NCBI RefSeq assembly: GCF_040548875.1
Contig: NZ_JBEPSJ010000004.1
Location: forward strand, 124,001 to 188,000
Source of the DNA: Conyzicola nivalis_A
GTDB taxonomy: Bacteria; Actinomycetota; Actinomycetes; Actinomycetales; Microbacteriaceae
DNA: 64,000 bases
Direction of reading: 5' to 3'
Shown: piece by piece, positions 1 to 8,798 of the stretch
Numbering within the stretch: the first letter of the stretch is position 1
Layout of the letters: each line of letters begins with the position of its first letter
The notes under the pieces: generated by a model
Told to the model about the DNA's origin: nothing
Databases searched by the model: none
Seen by the model: only the letters and a program-made list of their open reading frames with translations
Position numbers and translations under genes: made by a program

Positions 1-9
1 GGGCGTCGG

Positions 10-15
10 TAGGGT
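10..15 (+). promoter_or_regulatory. -10 box of a possible leaderless promoter
   Basis: TAGGGT ends 6 nt before the ATG at 22, which puts the expected transcription start on the A of the start codon. No clear -35 can be judged this close to the window edge. Confidence 0.35.
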
Positions 16-21
16 TAGCCC

Positions 22-1332
22 ATGAGATTCGTCGAGCGTCCGCGATTCCGTTTCGCGCTCCTGACGCTCGCGCTGTTCACGATTCTCGCGGGCGACGTGT
101 GGCGCTACTCTCTCACCTGGTTCGGGTTCGCTGCGATCGTCGTCGGTGTCAGCGTGTTCTCGGTGCTGCTGCTCGTGCGCAGCCGCGCCCGCTGGAGCAT
201 CGGGGGGCTGCCCTACCCGCTGCTCGCCTTCGTCGCGCTGTCCACCGTGTCGATCCTGTGGTCGGCCTATCCGAGCTCGAGCGCGGTCGGCATCGCGGCC
301 ACCCTGCTTACGGTGCTCTCGGCGGTCGCCTTCGCGGTCACCTTCGACTGGTCCGAGATCCTGCGTGCCCTGGGCGTGGCGCTGCGCTTCGTCATCGGGC
401 TCTCGTTCGCATTCGAGCTGTTCGTGGCCCTCGTGCTGCGCCGCCCGGTCCTGCCGCCGTGGTTCGACTACGGCGACGGTCCGCACGCGAAGGCGCTGTA
501 CTGGTCGCGCAACGTTCTGTTCGACGACGGCAAGATCCAGGGCGTCGTGGGCAACTCGGCGCTCCTCGGGTTCCTCGGCCTGCTCGCCCTCATCGTCTTC
601 GGCATCCAGCTCGCCGGCGCGACCAGGCGCTCGGTCCGGTGGCGCACCGCCGTGTGGCTGGCGCTCGCGGCTCTCACCGTGTTCCTCACCCGGTCGGCGA
701 CCATCACGCTCGCGCTCGTCGCCGTCGTCGTCGTGACGCTCGCGATCCTCGCCATCCGTCGCTCGAGCGGCCGCGCCCGAGTCGGCCTCTACGTCGTGTT
801 CGGCGTCGTCGTCGCCGCGCTGGTCGTGGCCGCGGTGACCCTCAGCGGGCCGCTGCTCGCGCTGCTCGGCAAGAGCCCCGACCTCACCGGACGAACCGAC
901 ATCTGGACGAGCGTCATCGAGCTCGCCCAGCAGCGCCCCGTGTTCGGCTGGGGCTGGGTGAGCTACTGGACCCCGTGGGCCGAGCCGCTCAACACACTCG
1001 CCTTCGAGGGCGGGGTGCAGCAGTTCCAGGCGCACAACGCGTGGCTCGATATCTGGCTGCAGCTGGGCATCGTGGGCCTCGCCGTCTTCGGGGCGCTGGT
1101 CGCCTCGACCGCGGTGCGTGCATGGCTGTTCGCCACCGACCGGCGCATCACGAAGCCCGGCACCATGGGCAGCTACACCGTCGAGTCGCTGCTGCCGGTG
1201 CTGATCCTCACCGCGCTGCTGGTGCAGAGCCTCGCCGAGAGCCGGCTCATCATCGAGTACGGACTGCTCCTGCTCGTCATCGCGGCCGTGAAGACGAAGT
1301 CGGGCGAGCGCCCGCCGACGAGCGTGTCATGA
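22..1332 (+). CDS. O-antigen ligase/polymerase-like membrane protein
   Basis: A 436-residue polytopic membrane protein with about ten hydrophobic segments. It probably polymerises or ligates a lipid-linked polysaccharide on the outer face of the membrane. Towards the C-terminus it has an extracytoplasmic motif with H338 (AHNAWLDIW) followed by LGIVGL. This is the His-plus-GxxG arrangement of the O-antigen ligase/Wzy_C family, and GRTDIW about 40 residues earlier is also typical. The ATG is 6 nt behind a TAGGGT -10-like box at 10-15, so the mRNA may be leaderless. The stop overlaps the ATG of a paralogue by 4 nt (ATGA), so the two are translationally coupled. Whether it acts as a polymerase or a ligase cannot be decided from sequence. 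Confidence 0.82.
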   Translation: MRFVERPRFRFALLTLALFTILAGDVWRYSLTWFGFAAIVVGVSVFSVLLLVRSRARWSIGGLPYPLLAFVALSTVSILWSAYPSSSAVGIAATLLTVLSAVAFAVTFDWSEILRALGVALRFVIGLSFAFELFVALVLRRPVLPPWFDYGDGPHAKALYWSRNVLFDDGKIQGVVGNSALLGFLGLLALIVFGIQLAGATRRSVRWRTAVWLALAALTVFLTRSATITLALVAVVVVTLAILAIRRSSGRARVGLYVVFGVVVAALVVAAVTLSGPLLALLGKSPDLTGRTDIWTSVIELAQQRPVFGWGWVSYWTPWAEPLNTLAFEGGVQQFQAHNAWLDIWLQLGIVGLAVFGALVASTAVRAWLFATDRRITKPGTMGSYTVESLLPVLILTALLVQSLAESRLIIEYGLLLLVIAAVKTKSGERPPTSVS

Positions 1333-2633
1333 CCCGCGAGCGTCCCCCGCACGACCGGCGCGCGGCGGCCGAGGCGTTCCTCGGCGCTCCGCGATTCGCC
1401 CACGCGCTCGTCACGGTCTCCATCGCGGTCTCGATCCTCGCGACGGCGATCCACTCCACGATCGGCTGGGCGGGCCTCATCGGCGTCGTCGCCGGGATCG
1501 TCGTGCTCGCCGGGCTGTCGCTCTTCGCACGGCGCGACCTGATCGACTGGCAGGGGCTGCTGCCGATCTCGCTCATGGTCTTCATCGGCTGGGCGACGCT
1601 GTCGGTCTTCTGGAGCCAGTACCAGTGGGCCACGCTCGGCGGCATCGCCTACCTGATGGCGTTCTCGGCGATCGGCCTCTACATCGCGCTCGTGCGCGAC
1701 ACGATCCAGATCGTACGGGCGTTCGGCGATGTGCTGCGGTTCGTGCTCGTCGTCTCGATCTCGCTGGAGATCTTCTCGGGGCTGCTCATCGACGCGCCCA
1801 TCGCGTTCCTCGGCATCCAGGGCCACCTCGCCGACGGCGGCCCGATCCAGGGTCTCCTCGGCACGCGCAACCAGCTGGGCACGGTCGCCCTCATCGCGGC
1901 CGTGACCTTCGGCACCGAGCTGCGCACGCGGTCGATCCGCCCCGAGCTCGCGATCGGCTCGCTCTTGCTCGCCACCGTCACGATGATCTTCACCGGTTCG
2001 CCGCTGATCGGGGGCGTCATCGTGGTCCTCGCCGGCGCGATCGCCGCGCTCTACGCGCTGCGCCGGGTAAAGCCCGCGTGGCGCACCTTCGCCCAGCTGT
2101 CGCTGCTCGCACTCGTCGCGATAGCCGCGCTCATCGCCTGGGCGTTCCGCGCACGCATCATCTCCCTCTCGAACGCGGGCGGCGAGCTCGACTACCGCCT
2201 GACGCTGTGGCGCCAGATGCTCGTGCTCATCGGCTTCAACCCGCTCGAGGGCTGGGGCTGGGTGGGCCACTGGCGCTCGGAGATCTCTCCGTTCCAGGCC
2301 TTCGCCGTCGCCGAGCGCGTGCCGGTTTCGGGCCTCAACGCGTACCTCGACGTGTGGTTCCAGCTCGGCCTCGTGGGTGCTGTGATCTTCGTCGGCATGG
2401 TCGGGCTGACGTTCGTGCGCTCCTGGCTGCTCGCCGGGCAGCGCCGCAGCGTCGTGTTCGCCTGGCCGGCGCTCGTGCTGGTCGTGCTGCTCACCAGCGC
2501 GCTGTTCGAGAGCTCGATGCTCGTGGAATACGGCTGGCTCACCTTCGTGGTCTGCTGCGTCAAGGCCGCGCGCGAGCTCAGCTGGCGCCGCGCGTTCACC
2601 GTGCCCCCGCTGCCCGACCTGCAGCGCGACTAG
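1329..2633 (+). CDS. O-antigen ligase-like membrane protein, His-less paralogue
   Basis: A 434-residue paralogue of the preceding gene with about ten membrane segments. It shares EGWGWV, NAYLDVWFQLGLVGA and the same overall plan. The start ATG overlaps the previous stop (ATGA). The position matching H338 of the first protein is Leu here (L336, GLNAYLDVW), and the GR..W motif is degraded to DYRLTLW. The conserved ligase histidine is therefore missing. It may be a partner or regulator of the first protein, or have a different specificity. The gene ends 25 bp from the convergent methyltransferase gene. Confidence 0.78.
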   Translation: MTRERPPHDRRAAAEAFLGAPRFAHALVTVSIAVSILATAIHSTIGWAGLIGVVAGIVVLAGLSLFARRDLIDWQGLLPISLMVFIGWATLSVFWSQYQWATLGGIAYLMAFSAIGLYIALVRDTIQIVRAFGDVLRFVLVVSISLEIFSGLLIDAPIAFLGIQGHLADGGPIQGLLGTRNQLGTVALIAAVTFGTELRTRSIRPELAIGSLLLATVTMIFTGSPLIGGVIVVLAGAIAALYALRRVKPAWRTFAQLSLLALVAIAALIAWAFRARIISLSNAGGELDYRLTLWRQMLVLIGFNPLEGWGWVGHWRSEISPFQAFAVAERVPVSGLNAYLDVWFQLGLVGAVIFVGMVGLTFVRSWLLAGQRRSVVFAWPALVLVVLLTSALFESSMLVEYGWLTFVVCCVKAARELSWRRAFTVPPLPDLQRD

Positions 2634-2640
2634 GCCCGTT

Positions 2641-2675
2641 CAGCGCGACTCGGCACCGTCAGCGCGACTCGGCAC
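2641..2675. repeat. Short 19-bp tandem direct repeat
   Basis: CAGCGCGACTCGGCAC occurs at 2641-2656 and again at 2660-2675. A third partial copy (CAGCGCGACT) lies at 2622-2631 over the end of the previous gene. The repeat spans the gap between two convergent genes and the last codons of the methyltransferase. Confidence 0.6.
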
Positions 2676-3366
2676 AGTCGACGCGGGCGAGCGCCCAGAG
2701 GTGCCTGCCTCGGGGAATGAGCTCGACGGTCGCGCGGTCTCCGGCGGCTCGAACCAGCGCGCTCGGGGCGACCTGCGCCCCGCGCCAGGCGCGGCTGAGC
2801 GTCTTCCGCCCCCGCAGGAAGTGGGCCACGTGGCCCGCCCAGTTGAGTGCGCGAGCCCGCAACCCGGGCCTCCGGAACTGCATGTAGACCCAGCCGCCCG
2901 GCCGCACTACGCGCACGGCCTCGGCGAAGTACCGTTCCTGGGCCGCGGCCGTCGGCACGTGCTGCATCGTGATGTAGGAGAACACGGCGTCGACCGAGGC
3001 GTCGGGGAGCGGCAGATCTCCGTCGCCGGACAGTTCGAGGAACGAGACCGTGGGGAGGCCGCCGAGATTCACGGCAGCGCGGGCGAGCATCTCGCTGCTG
3101 ACGTCGGCCGCGATCACCGACCCGCAAAGCCCGGCGAGTCGTCCGGTCATCCGCCCGACCCCGCAGCCGATCTCGAGGAGACGCGCCGACCCGTCGAGCC
3201 CGACCCCTCCCACGCGCAGGAACTCGTCGACTTCGCGTGCCCCGGAGGCGAAGAACTCGGCGTTGTCGCTGTCGAATTTTGTCGCGATGTACCACGCGGC
3301 GTTGTCTCCGGCGGCGGCGTTCCAGAAAAGCTTGGACAGGCTTTTGCTCATGCCCTTGTCTAGCAC
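2659..3366 (-). CDS. Class I SAM-dependent methyltransferase
   Basis: A 235-residue soluble protein of the Methyltransf_11/25 type. Motif I (LLEIGCGVGR) is at residues 63-72, an acidic strand with AADVSSEML follows, and a post-motif VRPGGWVYMQF lies near residue 160. It probably O-methylates a sugar residue, since it ends an operon of GDP-sugar enzymes and a flippase. It could also act on a lipid or small molecule. It lies 12 nt downstream of the GMD-like gene. The start is uncertain: GTG at 3366, or ATG at 3351 with AAGG close in front. Confidence 0.75.
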   Translation of the reverse strand: MLDKGMSKSLSKLFWNAAAGDNAAWYIATKFDSDNAEFFASGAREVDEFLRVGGVGLDGSARLLEIGCGVGRMTGRLAGLCGSVIAADVSSEMLARAAVNLGGLPTVSFLELSGDGDLPLPDASVDAVFSYITMQHVPTAAAQERYFAEAVRVVRPGGWVYMQFRRPGLRARALNWAGHVAHFLRGRKTLSRAWRGAQVAPSALVRAAGDRATVELIPRGRHLWALARVDCAESR

Positions 3367-3378
3367 CGAGCGAGGCGT

Positions 3379-4341
3379 CTACGAAAGCAATTCGACGTCG
3401 TGGGCGACCATGCGCCTGACGATCTCGTCGAAGCCGGTCGTCGGCTGCCATCCGAGCACTTCGCGCGCCTTCGTGGCGTCGCCGTTCATCGAGCGGATCT
3501 CGGTGGGACGCACAAAGCGCTGGTCGATCTCGACGTAGTTCTTCCAATCGTCAATGCCGACCAGGGCGAACGCGGTCTGGACGAAGTCTGCGACGAGCCG
3601 GGGCTCGCCGGAGGCGATGACATAGTCGCCCGGGCTCTCGTTGCGCACGGCCAGCTGCAGGGCCCGCACATAGTCGGGTGCCCAGCCCCAGTCGCGGTAG
3701 ACGTCGAGGGTGCCCATCACGATCGTGTCCTGCAGACCGGCGGCGATGCGGGCGACCCCCATCGAGATCTTGCGCGAGACGAACTTCTCGGGACGCCGCG
3801 GCGACTCGTGGTTGTACAGGATGCCCGCCGACGCGAAAAGGCCGCGTCCGCGGTAGATGCTCACCAGGTGGTGGGCGAATGCCTTGGCGGCGCCGTACGG
3901 GGTGGTCGGCCGGATCGGCGTCTCCTCGGTCTGCGGGCTCGTCTCGGCTTGCCCGAAGATCTCGACGCTCGACGCCTGCACGAATCGGACCTGGCGCCCG
4001 GCGGACTCCTGGAGTTCGAGCGCCGATTGGAGGAGCGCCGCGACCGACGTGCCGGTGACGGCGGCGGTCTTCACCGGGTCCTGCCATGAGAGTGCAACCG
4101 ACGAAATGCCGCCGAGGTTGTAGATCTCGACGGGAGCCACGTCGAGGATGAGGCTGCGCAGGTAGCCGTGGTCGTCGAGGTCCCCCTCGTGCAGCACGAT
4201 ACCGGGAACGTCGCCGAGCTCGGCCGCGGCGGCGGGCTTGTCCCGCACGAGGGCGTGCACTTCGACGCCCTCGTCAACGAGGTCTCTGGCCAGGTAGTAG
4301 CCGTCCTGCCCGGTGATTCCCGTTACGAATGCGGTCGCCAC
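3379..4341 (-). CDS. GDP-mannose 4,6-dehydratase-like SDR enzyme
   Basis: A 320-residue extended short-chain dehydrogenase. The nucleotide-binding motif TGITGQDG is at 7-14, the catalytic segment SSVEIFG at 124-130 and Y149-x3-K153. Glu127 is kept, which favours dehydratase chemistry (GDP-mannose to GDP-4-keto-6-deoxymannose). A related role such as a GDP-6-deoxy-4-keto-mannose reductase (RMD) is possible, because a second GMD-like gene sits directly upstream. The GTG start at 4341 was chosen because it precedes the Rossmann motif directly and lies 5 nt after the upstream stop. This is the most divergent of three GMD paralogues in the window. Confidence 0.78.
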   Translation of the reverse strand: MATAFVTGITGQDGYYLARDLVDEGVEVHALVRDKPAAAAELGDVPGIVLHEGDLDDHGYLRSLILDVAPVEIYNLGGISSVALSWQDPVKTAAVTGTSVAALLQSALELQESAGRQVRFVQASSVEIFGQAETSPQTEETPIRPTTPYGAAKAFAHHLVSIYRGRGLFASAGILYNHESPRRPEKFVSRKISMGVARIAAGLQDTIVMGTLDVYRDWGWAPDYVRALQLAVRNESPGDYVIASGEPRLVADFVQTAFALVGIDDWKNYVEIDQRFVRPTEIRSMNGDATKAREVLGWQPTTGFDEIVRRMVAHDVELLS

Positions 4342-4346
4342 GGCGA

Positions 4347-5333
4347 TCAGATTCCCGCGGCGGTCTTCTGTTCGGCGAGGTCGCTCGCGACCATCATCGA
4401 CACGAGCTCGGGGAATCCGACCGTGGGGGTCCAGCCCAGCTTCTCGCGTGCCTTCGACGCATCGCCGATGAGCAGGTCGACCTCCGCCGGTCGCATGAAC
4501 GCCGGGTCCTGACGCACGTAGCCGCTCCAGTCGTCGATTCCGACCGCCCGGAACGACAGGTCGAGCAGCTCGCGGATCGAATGGGTCTCGTTGGTCGCGA
4601 TCACGTAGTCGTCGGCCTCGTCCTGCTGCAGCATCCGCCACATGGCCTCGACATAGTCGCCGGCGAAACCCCAGTCGCGCTTGGCGTCGATGTTCCCCAT
4701 CACGATCTCGTCTTGTAGGCCCAGCGAGATTCGCGCGACGGCCTGCGAGACCTTGCGGGTCACGAACTCCGGCCCGCGGCGCGGGGATTCGTGGTTGAAC
4801 AGGATGCCGCTGGAGGCGTGCATGCCGTACGACTCGCGGTAGTTGATGGTCATGTAGTGGCCGAAGACCTTCGCCACCCCGTAGGGCGAACGGGGCCAGA
4901 GCAGAGTGTCCTCCGTCTGCGGTACCTGCTGCACCTTGCCGAACATCTCCGAGCTCGACGCCTGGTAGAAGCGGACCTTGTCTAGGTCGTCGCCGGCATA
5001 GAGGCGCACGGCCTCCAGCACGTTCAGCACACCCTTGCCCGTGACATCCGACGTCAGGTGCGCGTTCTCCCATGAGTAGGCGACGAACGAGATCGCGCCG
5101 AGGTTGTACACCTCGTCGGGCTGCGACACCGCGAGCACCCGGATCAGGCTCGACAGATCGGTGATGTCGCCGGTCAGCAGCTTCACGCCCGGCAGGGTCG
5201 CCTCGACCAGCGCGCGCTTGGGGTTGTTCTGCCCGCGGATGAGCCCGAAGACCTCATATCCCTTGGCGAGCAACAACTCGCCCAGATAGAGGCCGTCCTG
5301 GCCGGTGATTCCGGTGATGAGTGCGCGAGTCAC
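4347..5333 (-). CDS. GDP-mannose 4,6-dehydratase (short form)
   Basis: A 328-residue SDR enzyme predicted to convert GDP-D-mannose to GDP-4-keto-6-deoxy-D-mannose. TGITGQDG is at 7-14, SSSEMFG with E129 in the active site, and Y151-x3-K155. FNHESPRRG and RDWGFAGDYVEAMW are typical of the family. It lacks the longer N-terminal substrate loop seen in the canonical form at 10923-11954. The GTG start at 5333 has AAGGAG in front. It is followed after 5 nt by another dehydratase-like gene, so the two may work in sequence, for example as dehydratase and reductase towards GDP-rhamnose. Confidence 0.82.
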   Translation of the reverse strand: MTRALITGITGQDGLYLGELLLAKGYEVFGLIRGQNNPKRALVEATLPGVKLLTGDITDLSSLIRVLAVSQPDEVYNLGAISFVAYSWENAHLTSDVTGKGVLNVLEAVRLYAGDDLDKVRFYQASSSEMFGKVQQVPQTEDTLLWPRSPYGVAKVFGHYMTINYRESYGMHASSGILFNHESPRRGPEFVTRKVSQAVARISLGLQDEIVMGNIDAKRDWGFAGDYVEAMWRMLQQDEADDYVIATNETHSIRELLDLSFRAVGIDDWSGYVRQDPAFMRPAEVDLLIGDASKAREKLGWTPTVGFPELVSMMVASDLAEQKTAAGI

Positions 5334-5416
5334 AGAACTCCTTATTCAGCCGTGGCCCATTTCGGCCAGACACAGCCCCAACAGCTTACCGAACGCGCCG
5401 ACTGCCCGGCGCGGGA

Positions 5417-6646
5417 TCATCCCGCTGCGACGGAACGGGGCCCGCGCAGGCCCAGAAGGTGCACGACGCAGCCGATGGCCGGGCCTATGAGCAGGGCGAG
5501 CGAGACCCTCAGGTCGAACTCGAGCGGGAGCAGCAGCATGCCCAGCGTCACGACCGACGCGACGACCCAGCCTAGCGTGTACGCGGTGTGGGCCGAGCGT
5601 GCGAGGGCCGCCGGTCCGCTGATGCTCATCGCGGCGATGAGGCCAGACGAGGCGACGATGACGAAGAACATGCCCGGGCTGACCACGAAGTCCTCGCGGA
5701 CGAGCGACAGGACGAACGGCCCCAGTGCGGCGGCCAGCCCGGCCAGGACGACGGCGCCGACGACGGCGATCGCCTCGAGACGCAAGACCCGTCGCGTCAG
5801 CGCCGCCTCCGCCGAACCGAAGTGGACGATGAGATAGCTCTGCAGCGCGAGCAGCGGGATCACGATGGGCGCACGGGTGAGCGTCAGCGCGAAAGTGAGC
5901 GATCCCAGCACGGAGACGGGCACCGACGGCGACGTCGCGGCGAGCAGTGCCGGGAAGCCACTGATGAGGCCCGCCGTGGCTGCGGCCGCGATGATCGTCC
6001 GCGCGACATTGCGCCCGAGTTGCGGGTATCCGGCATCGAGAGTCGGCTTCACCCGCCTCGCGACGATCGGGAGCACGATCATCACGGCGAGCGGGAAGGG
6101 AGCGGCGACCGCCCAGGCGAGAGAGACGAGCGTCGGCGACAACGCGAGTGCGATGAGCACCCCGACGAGGCGGAGCACTCCGTCCACCGCTATCAGCGCG
6201 ACGAGGGGGTACCACCAGCGCACGCCGTAGAGCGCCCCGCTGAGGCCCGCGACGAGCACGTAGGACACGGCACCGACGATGAGCGGCCAGCCGAGGTGGC
6301 CCGATTCAGCCCCGAAGACCAGAGGGCCCCAGAGCGGACTGGTGGTGGCGAGAACGACGAAGACGACCGCCGCGATGCCGAGCGTGAAGACGGTGACTCG
6401 ACCCTTGGCGCGAACGGGACCGTGCGCATCGGCTGCGCTCGCGGCCCGGGTCACCTCCTGCTGAACTCCCCCGAGCGCCCCGACGACGATATAGAGCGCC
6501 GACCAGAAGAATGCGAACGGCGCGTACTCGGCGGGTCCGAGCACCTTGGCCACCAGAATCTGCACGATATAGCCGGCGCCTCCGGCGACGACGCTCGCGC
6601 CGAGAATGAGGAGAGCCGGGTTGATCCTGCGCGTCGCGCCGCTCAT
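5417..6646 (-). CDS. Wzx-like polysaccharide flippase
   Basis: A 409-residue membrane protein with roughly 12 hydrophobic helices and no large soluble domain. The N-terminus (VAKVLGPAEYAPFAFFWS) resembles the polysaccharide-biosynthesis/MOP flippase family, where LG..YG.F is usual. The role inferred is translocation of a lipid-linked repeat unit for Wzy-type assembly with the ligase-like proteins at the left edge. It is the first gene of a leftward group with two GDP-sugar enzymes and a methyltransferase. The start is ATG at 6646. The 112-bp gap to the divergent GT4 contains overlapping -10-like hexamers on both strands at 6676-6683 (TATACT on minus, TATAGT on plus). Confidence 0.72.
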   Translation of the reverse strand: MSGATRRINPALLILGASVVAGGAGYIVQILVAKVLGPAEYAPFAFFWSALYIVVGALGGVQQEVTRAASAADAHGPVRAKGRVTVFTLGIAAVVFVVLATTSPLWGPLVFGAESGHLGWPLIVGAVSYVLVAGLSGALYGVRWWYPLVALIAVDGVLRLVGVLIALALSPTLVSLAWAVAAPFPLAVMIVLPIVARRVKPTLDAGYPQLGRNVARTIIAAAATAGLISGFPALLAATSPSVPVSVLGSLTFALTLTRAPIVIPLLALQSYLIVHFGSAEAALTRRVLRLEAIAVVGAVVLAGLAAALGPFVLSLVREDFVVSPGMFFVIVASSGLIAAMSISGPAALARSAHTAYTLGWVVASVVTLGMLLLPLEFDLRVSLALLIGPAIGCVVHLLGLRGPRSVAAG

Positions 6647-6758
6647 TCAGATTCCGGAGTTGTCATAACCCGTGAAGTATAGTTACACCCGGCCAGACCT
6701 AGTACTCGAGCCGCGCTCGTCTGCCGCCTGACAATCGATCTTAGGAAGTCACCACTCG

Positions 6759-7880
6759 ATGGCACGCATCCTCGTAAACCTGCTCTCCTACACCGGCAAG
6801 AAGGGCGGGATGGAGACGTACGCCCGGGAGCTCTACCGAGAGCTCGGCACGCGCGATGACGGGCACCAGTACCTGGGGTACGCGAGCTCCGAGTTCATGA
6901 AACTCGACCATTCCTGGTTTCCCGGCCGCGTAGTCGACTCCGGGTTCAGCGGCGAGAACCGGTGGGTCTGGGCGTTTGCCGAGCTGTTCATGGTCGCTCG
7001 GGCCGCCCGCCGCATGAGCGCGGACCTGATCCATTCGCCCGCGAACCTCGGGCCGTGGCGATCGAAGGTGCCGTCGGTCTACACGATCCACGACCTTCTC
7101 TACTACCACCTGCCCGGCCACATGGCTGTGCCGCTCTACACGAAACCCGTGCAGTGGATGGAACAGCGAGCGGCCGACAACGCGACGGTGATCATCACCG
7201 ACAGCGAGGCGTCGTCGGTGGATATCCAGAAGTACCTCGATTTCCCCGAAGACCGGGTGCGGGTCGTGCAGCTCGCCGGCACACCCCCGAAAGTCGCCGT
7301 GGACCAGGGCGCGACGCGTGAACGCGACCTGCTGCTAGCGGTCGGCAACCGCATCCCGCACAAGAACTTCGAGAGCCTCGTGCGCGCGATCGCGCTGATC
7401 CCCGTCGAGCAGCGACCCCGGCTCGTGGTCACGGGCAGTCGCGGGGACGACCCGCTGCGCCCCGTGGTCGACGAACTCGGCCTCGCCGAGTGGGTCGACC
7501 TGAAGACGTGGGTTTCGGACGACGAACTCGCCTGGCTCTACGCGCACGCGACGGCGCTGATGGAGCCGGCCTACTGGAACGGTTTCAACCTGCCCGCTCT
7601 CGAGGCCATGTTGGTGGGTTTGCCCGTTCTCATGTCGGATATCTCGGTCTACCACGAGGTGGGCGGAGACGCCGTGGGCTACTTCGACCCGAACGACCTC
7701 GAGGCGATCGCCGCCATCATGGTTCGAGCGACCAGCGACGCGGATTGGTTGCGGCAGCTGGCCGAAAGGGGCAGGGAGCACCACAAGGGGTTCACGTGGG
7801 ACCGTACCGCGAGCGAGACCGTCGCCGCATTCGACGAGGCCCTCGCCTACGGCTCGCGGGCCAAGTCGCGCCGACGCTGA
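6759..7880 (+). CDS. Family 4 glycosyltransferase
   Basis: A 373-residue GT-B enzyme. The N-terminal half starts MARILVNLLSYTGKKGG and holds the acceptor-side motif GMETYARELYREL. The C-terminal GT4 domain has AVGNRIPHKNFESLVRA and the donor-binding segment WNGFNLPALEAM. In that last motif the usual first Glu of the EX7E pair is Asn, which is common in mannosyltransferase-like members. Donor and acceptor cannot be read from sequence. AGGAAG about 10 nt ahead of the ATG serves as ribosome binding site. It is the only rightward gene between two leftward operons and ends 16 bp from the convergent GT2. Confidence 0.82.
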   Translation: MARILVNLLSYTGKKGGMETYARELYRELGTRDDGHQYLGYASSEFMKLDHSWFPGRVVDSGFSGENRWVWAFAELFMVARAARRMSADLIHSPANLGPWRSKVPSVYTIHDLLYYHLPGHMAVPLYTKPVQWMEQRAADNATVIITDSEASSVDIQKYLDFPEDRVRVVQLAGTPPKVAVDQGATRERDLLLAVGNRIPHKNFESLVRAIALIPVEQRPRLVVTGSRGDDPLRPVVDELGLAEWVDLKTWVSDDELAWLYAHATALMEPAYWNGFNLPALEAMLVGLPVLMSDISVYHEVGGDAVGYFDPNDLEAIAAIMVRATSDADWLRQLAERGREHHKGFTWDRTASETVAAFDEALAYGSRAKSRRR

Positions 7881-7896
7881 TCCGGCGGGAGCCCTC

Positions 7897-8781
7897 TTAG
7901 CGGAGCGCGTGCCGCACGAGCGAGGCAACCGCCCGGCCGTTGCGGTTCGCGAGAGCGAGCGGCACCTGGCTCAGGGCGTTGAGCCGCGATGAGACGTGGC
8001 GGCGGGCCGCGCGCGTGGCCCGAGACCAGCCGAGCGCGGAGAAGCGGGCGGCGGAGCTTTCGAACAGCTCACGCTCCTCGGTGAAGCGGGAGCCGTCCGT
8101 CGCCCGCCACGATGACACGCTTCCGGAATGGCGGCGGTAGCGGAAGACGATCTCCTCGTCGACGACGAGCTTGCCGCCGTCGGCGGCGATGTCGAGCAGC
8201 ATCACGAGGTCGGGCACGACCTCCCGATCGGTGTCGAAGCGGAACCGGCGCAACAGCTCGGTGCGCCAGACGAGAGACGGGAAATACGTCCAGTTGCCCC
8301 GCAGCAGACTCGCCGCCATATCCTCCGCCACCAGCACGGCGGAATCCCTGGTGTCACGGTGCTGGTAGACGCGCTTCACACGGTCGCCCAGAGGCAGCAC
8401 CACGACGCCGTCGGAATCGATTACCTCGACTCCCGGCTGGATCACCGAGGCGTCCGCGTTCGCTTCGAGCAGTTGTCGCACCCGGCCGACGTATCCGGGC
8501 ATCATGACGTCGTCGCAGCCGAAGATCACCGCGTGTTCCTCGGTCATCAGGGTCACGCACTTGGCGAAGTTCTTTCCCACTCCGAGATTGACGTCATTGC
8601 GGATATAGCGGATGCGGCTGTCGCCGAGCGACTGCAGCCATTCGCCGGGAGCGAGGTCGGGATAGACGTCGTCGACGACCGTCATCCGCCAGTCGGCGTC
8701 TGTCTGGGCGAGCACGCTCTCCACGGCCAGACGGAAATGGTCGAAGCGGCCGTAGAACGGCAGCAGGATTTCGAGGGACAC
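7897..8781 (-). CDS. Family 2 glycosyltransferase
   Basis: A 294-residue GT-A enzyme beginning SLEILLPFYGR, with TVVDDVYPD and a later CDDVMMPGY acidic segment for metal/nucleotide-sugar binding. The C-terminal third has FRYRRHSGS, often seen in GT2 enzymes of capsule clusters. The GTG start at 8781 is the only start in front of the first beta strand. It lies 17 nt after the ColD-like gene and is the last gene of that operon. It may therefore transfer the dideoxy sugar made by its neighbours, which is inferred from position only. Confidence 0.8.
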   Translation of the reverse strand: MSLEILLPFYGRFDHFRLAVESVLAQTDADWRMTVVDDVYPDLAPGEWLQSLGDSRIRYIRNDVNLGVGKNFAKCVTLMTEEHAVIFGCDDVMMPGYVGRVRQLLEANADASVIQPGVEVIDSDGVVVLPLGDRVKRVYQHRDTRDSAVLVAEDMAASLLRGNWTYFPSLVWRTELLRRFRFDTDREVVPDLVMLLDIAADGGKLVVDEEIVFRYRRHSGSVSSWRATDGSRFTEERELFESSAARFSALGWSRATRAARRHVSSRLNALSQVPLALANRNGRAVASLVRHALR

Positions 8782-8798
8782 CGGCGGCTCCGCTCCGA

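Noticed and set aside
1173..2270. A 365-codon minus-strand frame over the ligase genes, and similar ones at 5588-6682 and 18954-20033
   Set aside because: Low-complexity charged translations antisense to recognisable genes.
3348..3366. TCATGCCCTTGTCTAGCA, nearly identical to the start of the GT2 gene at 16331
   Set aside because: One 18-bp near-match in 64 kb is expected by chance, and the two lie on opposite coding strands.
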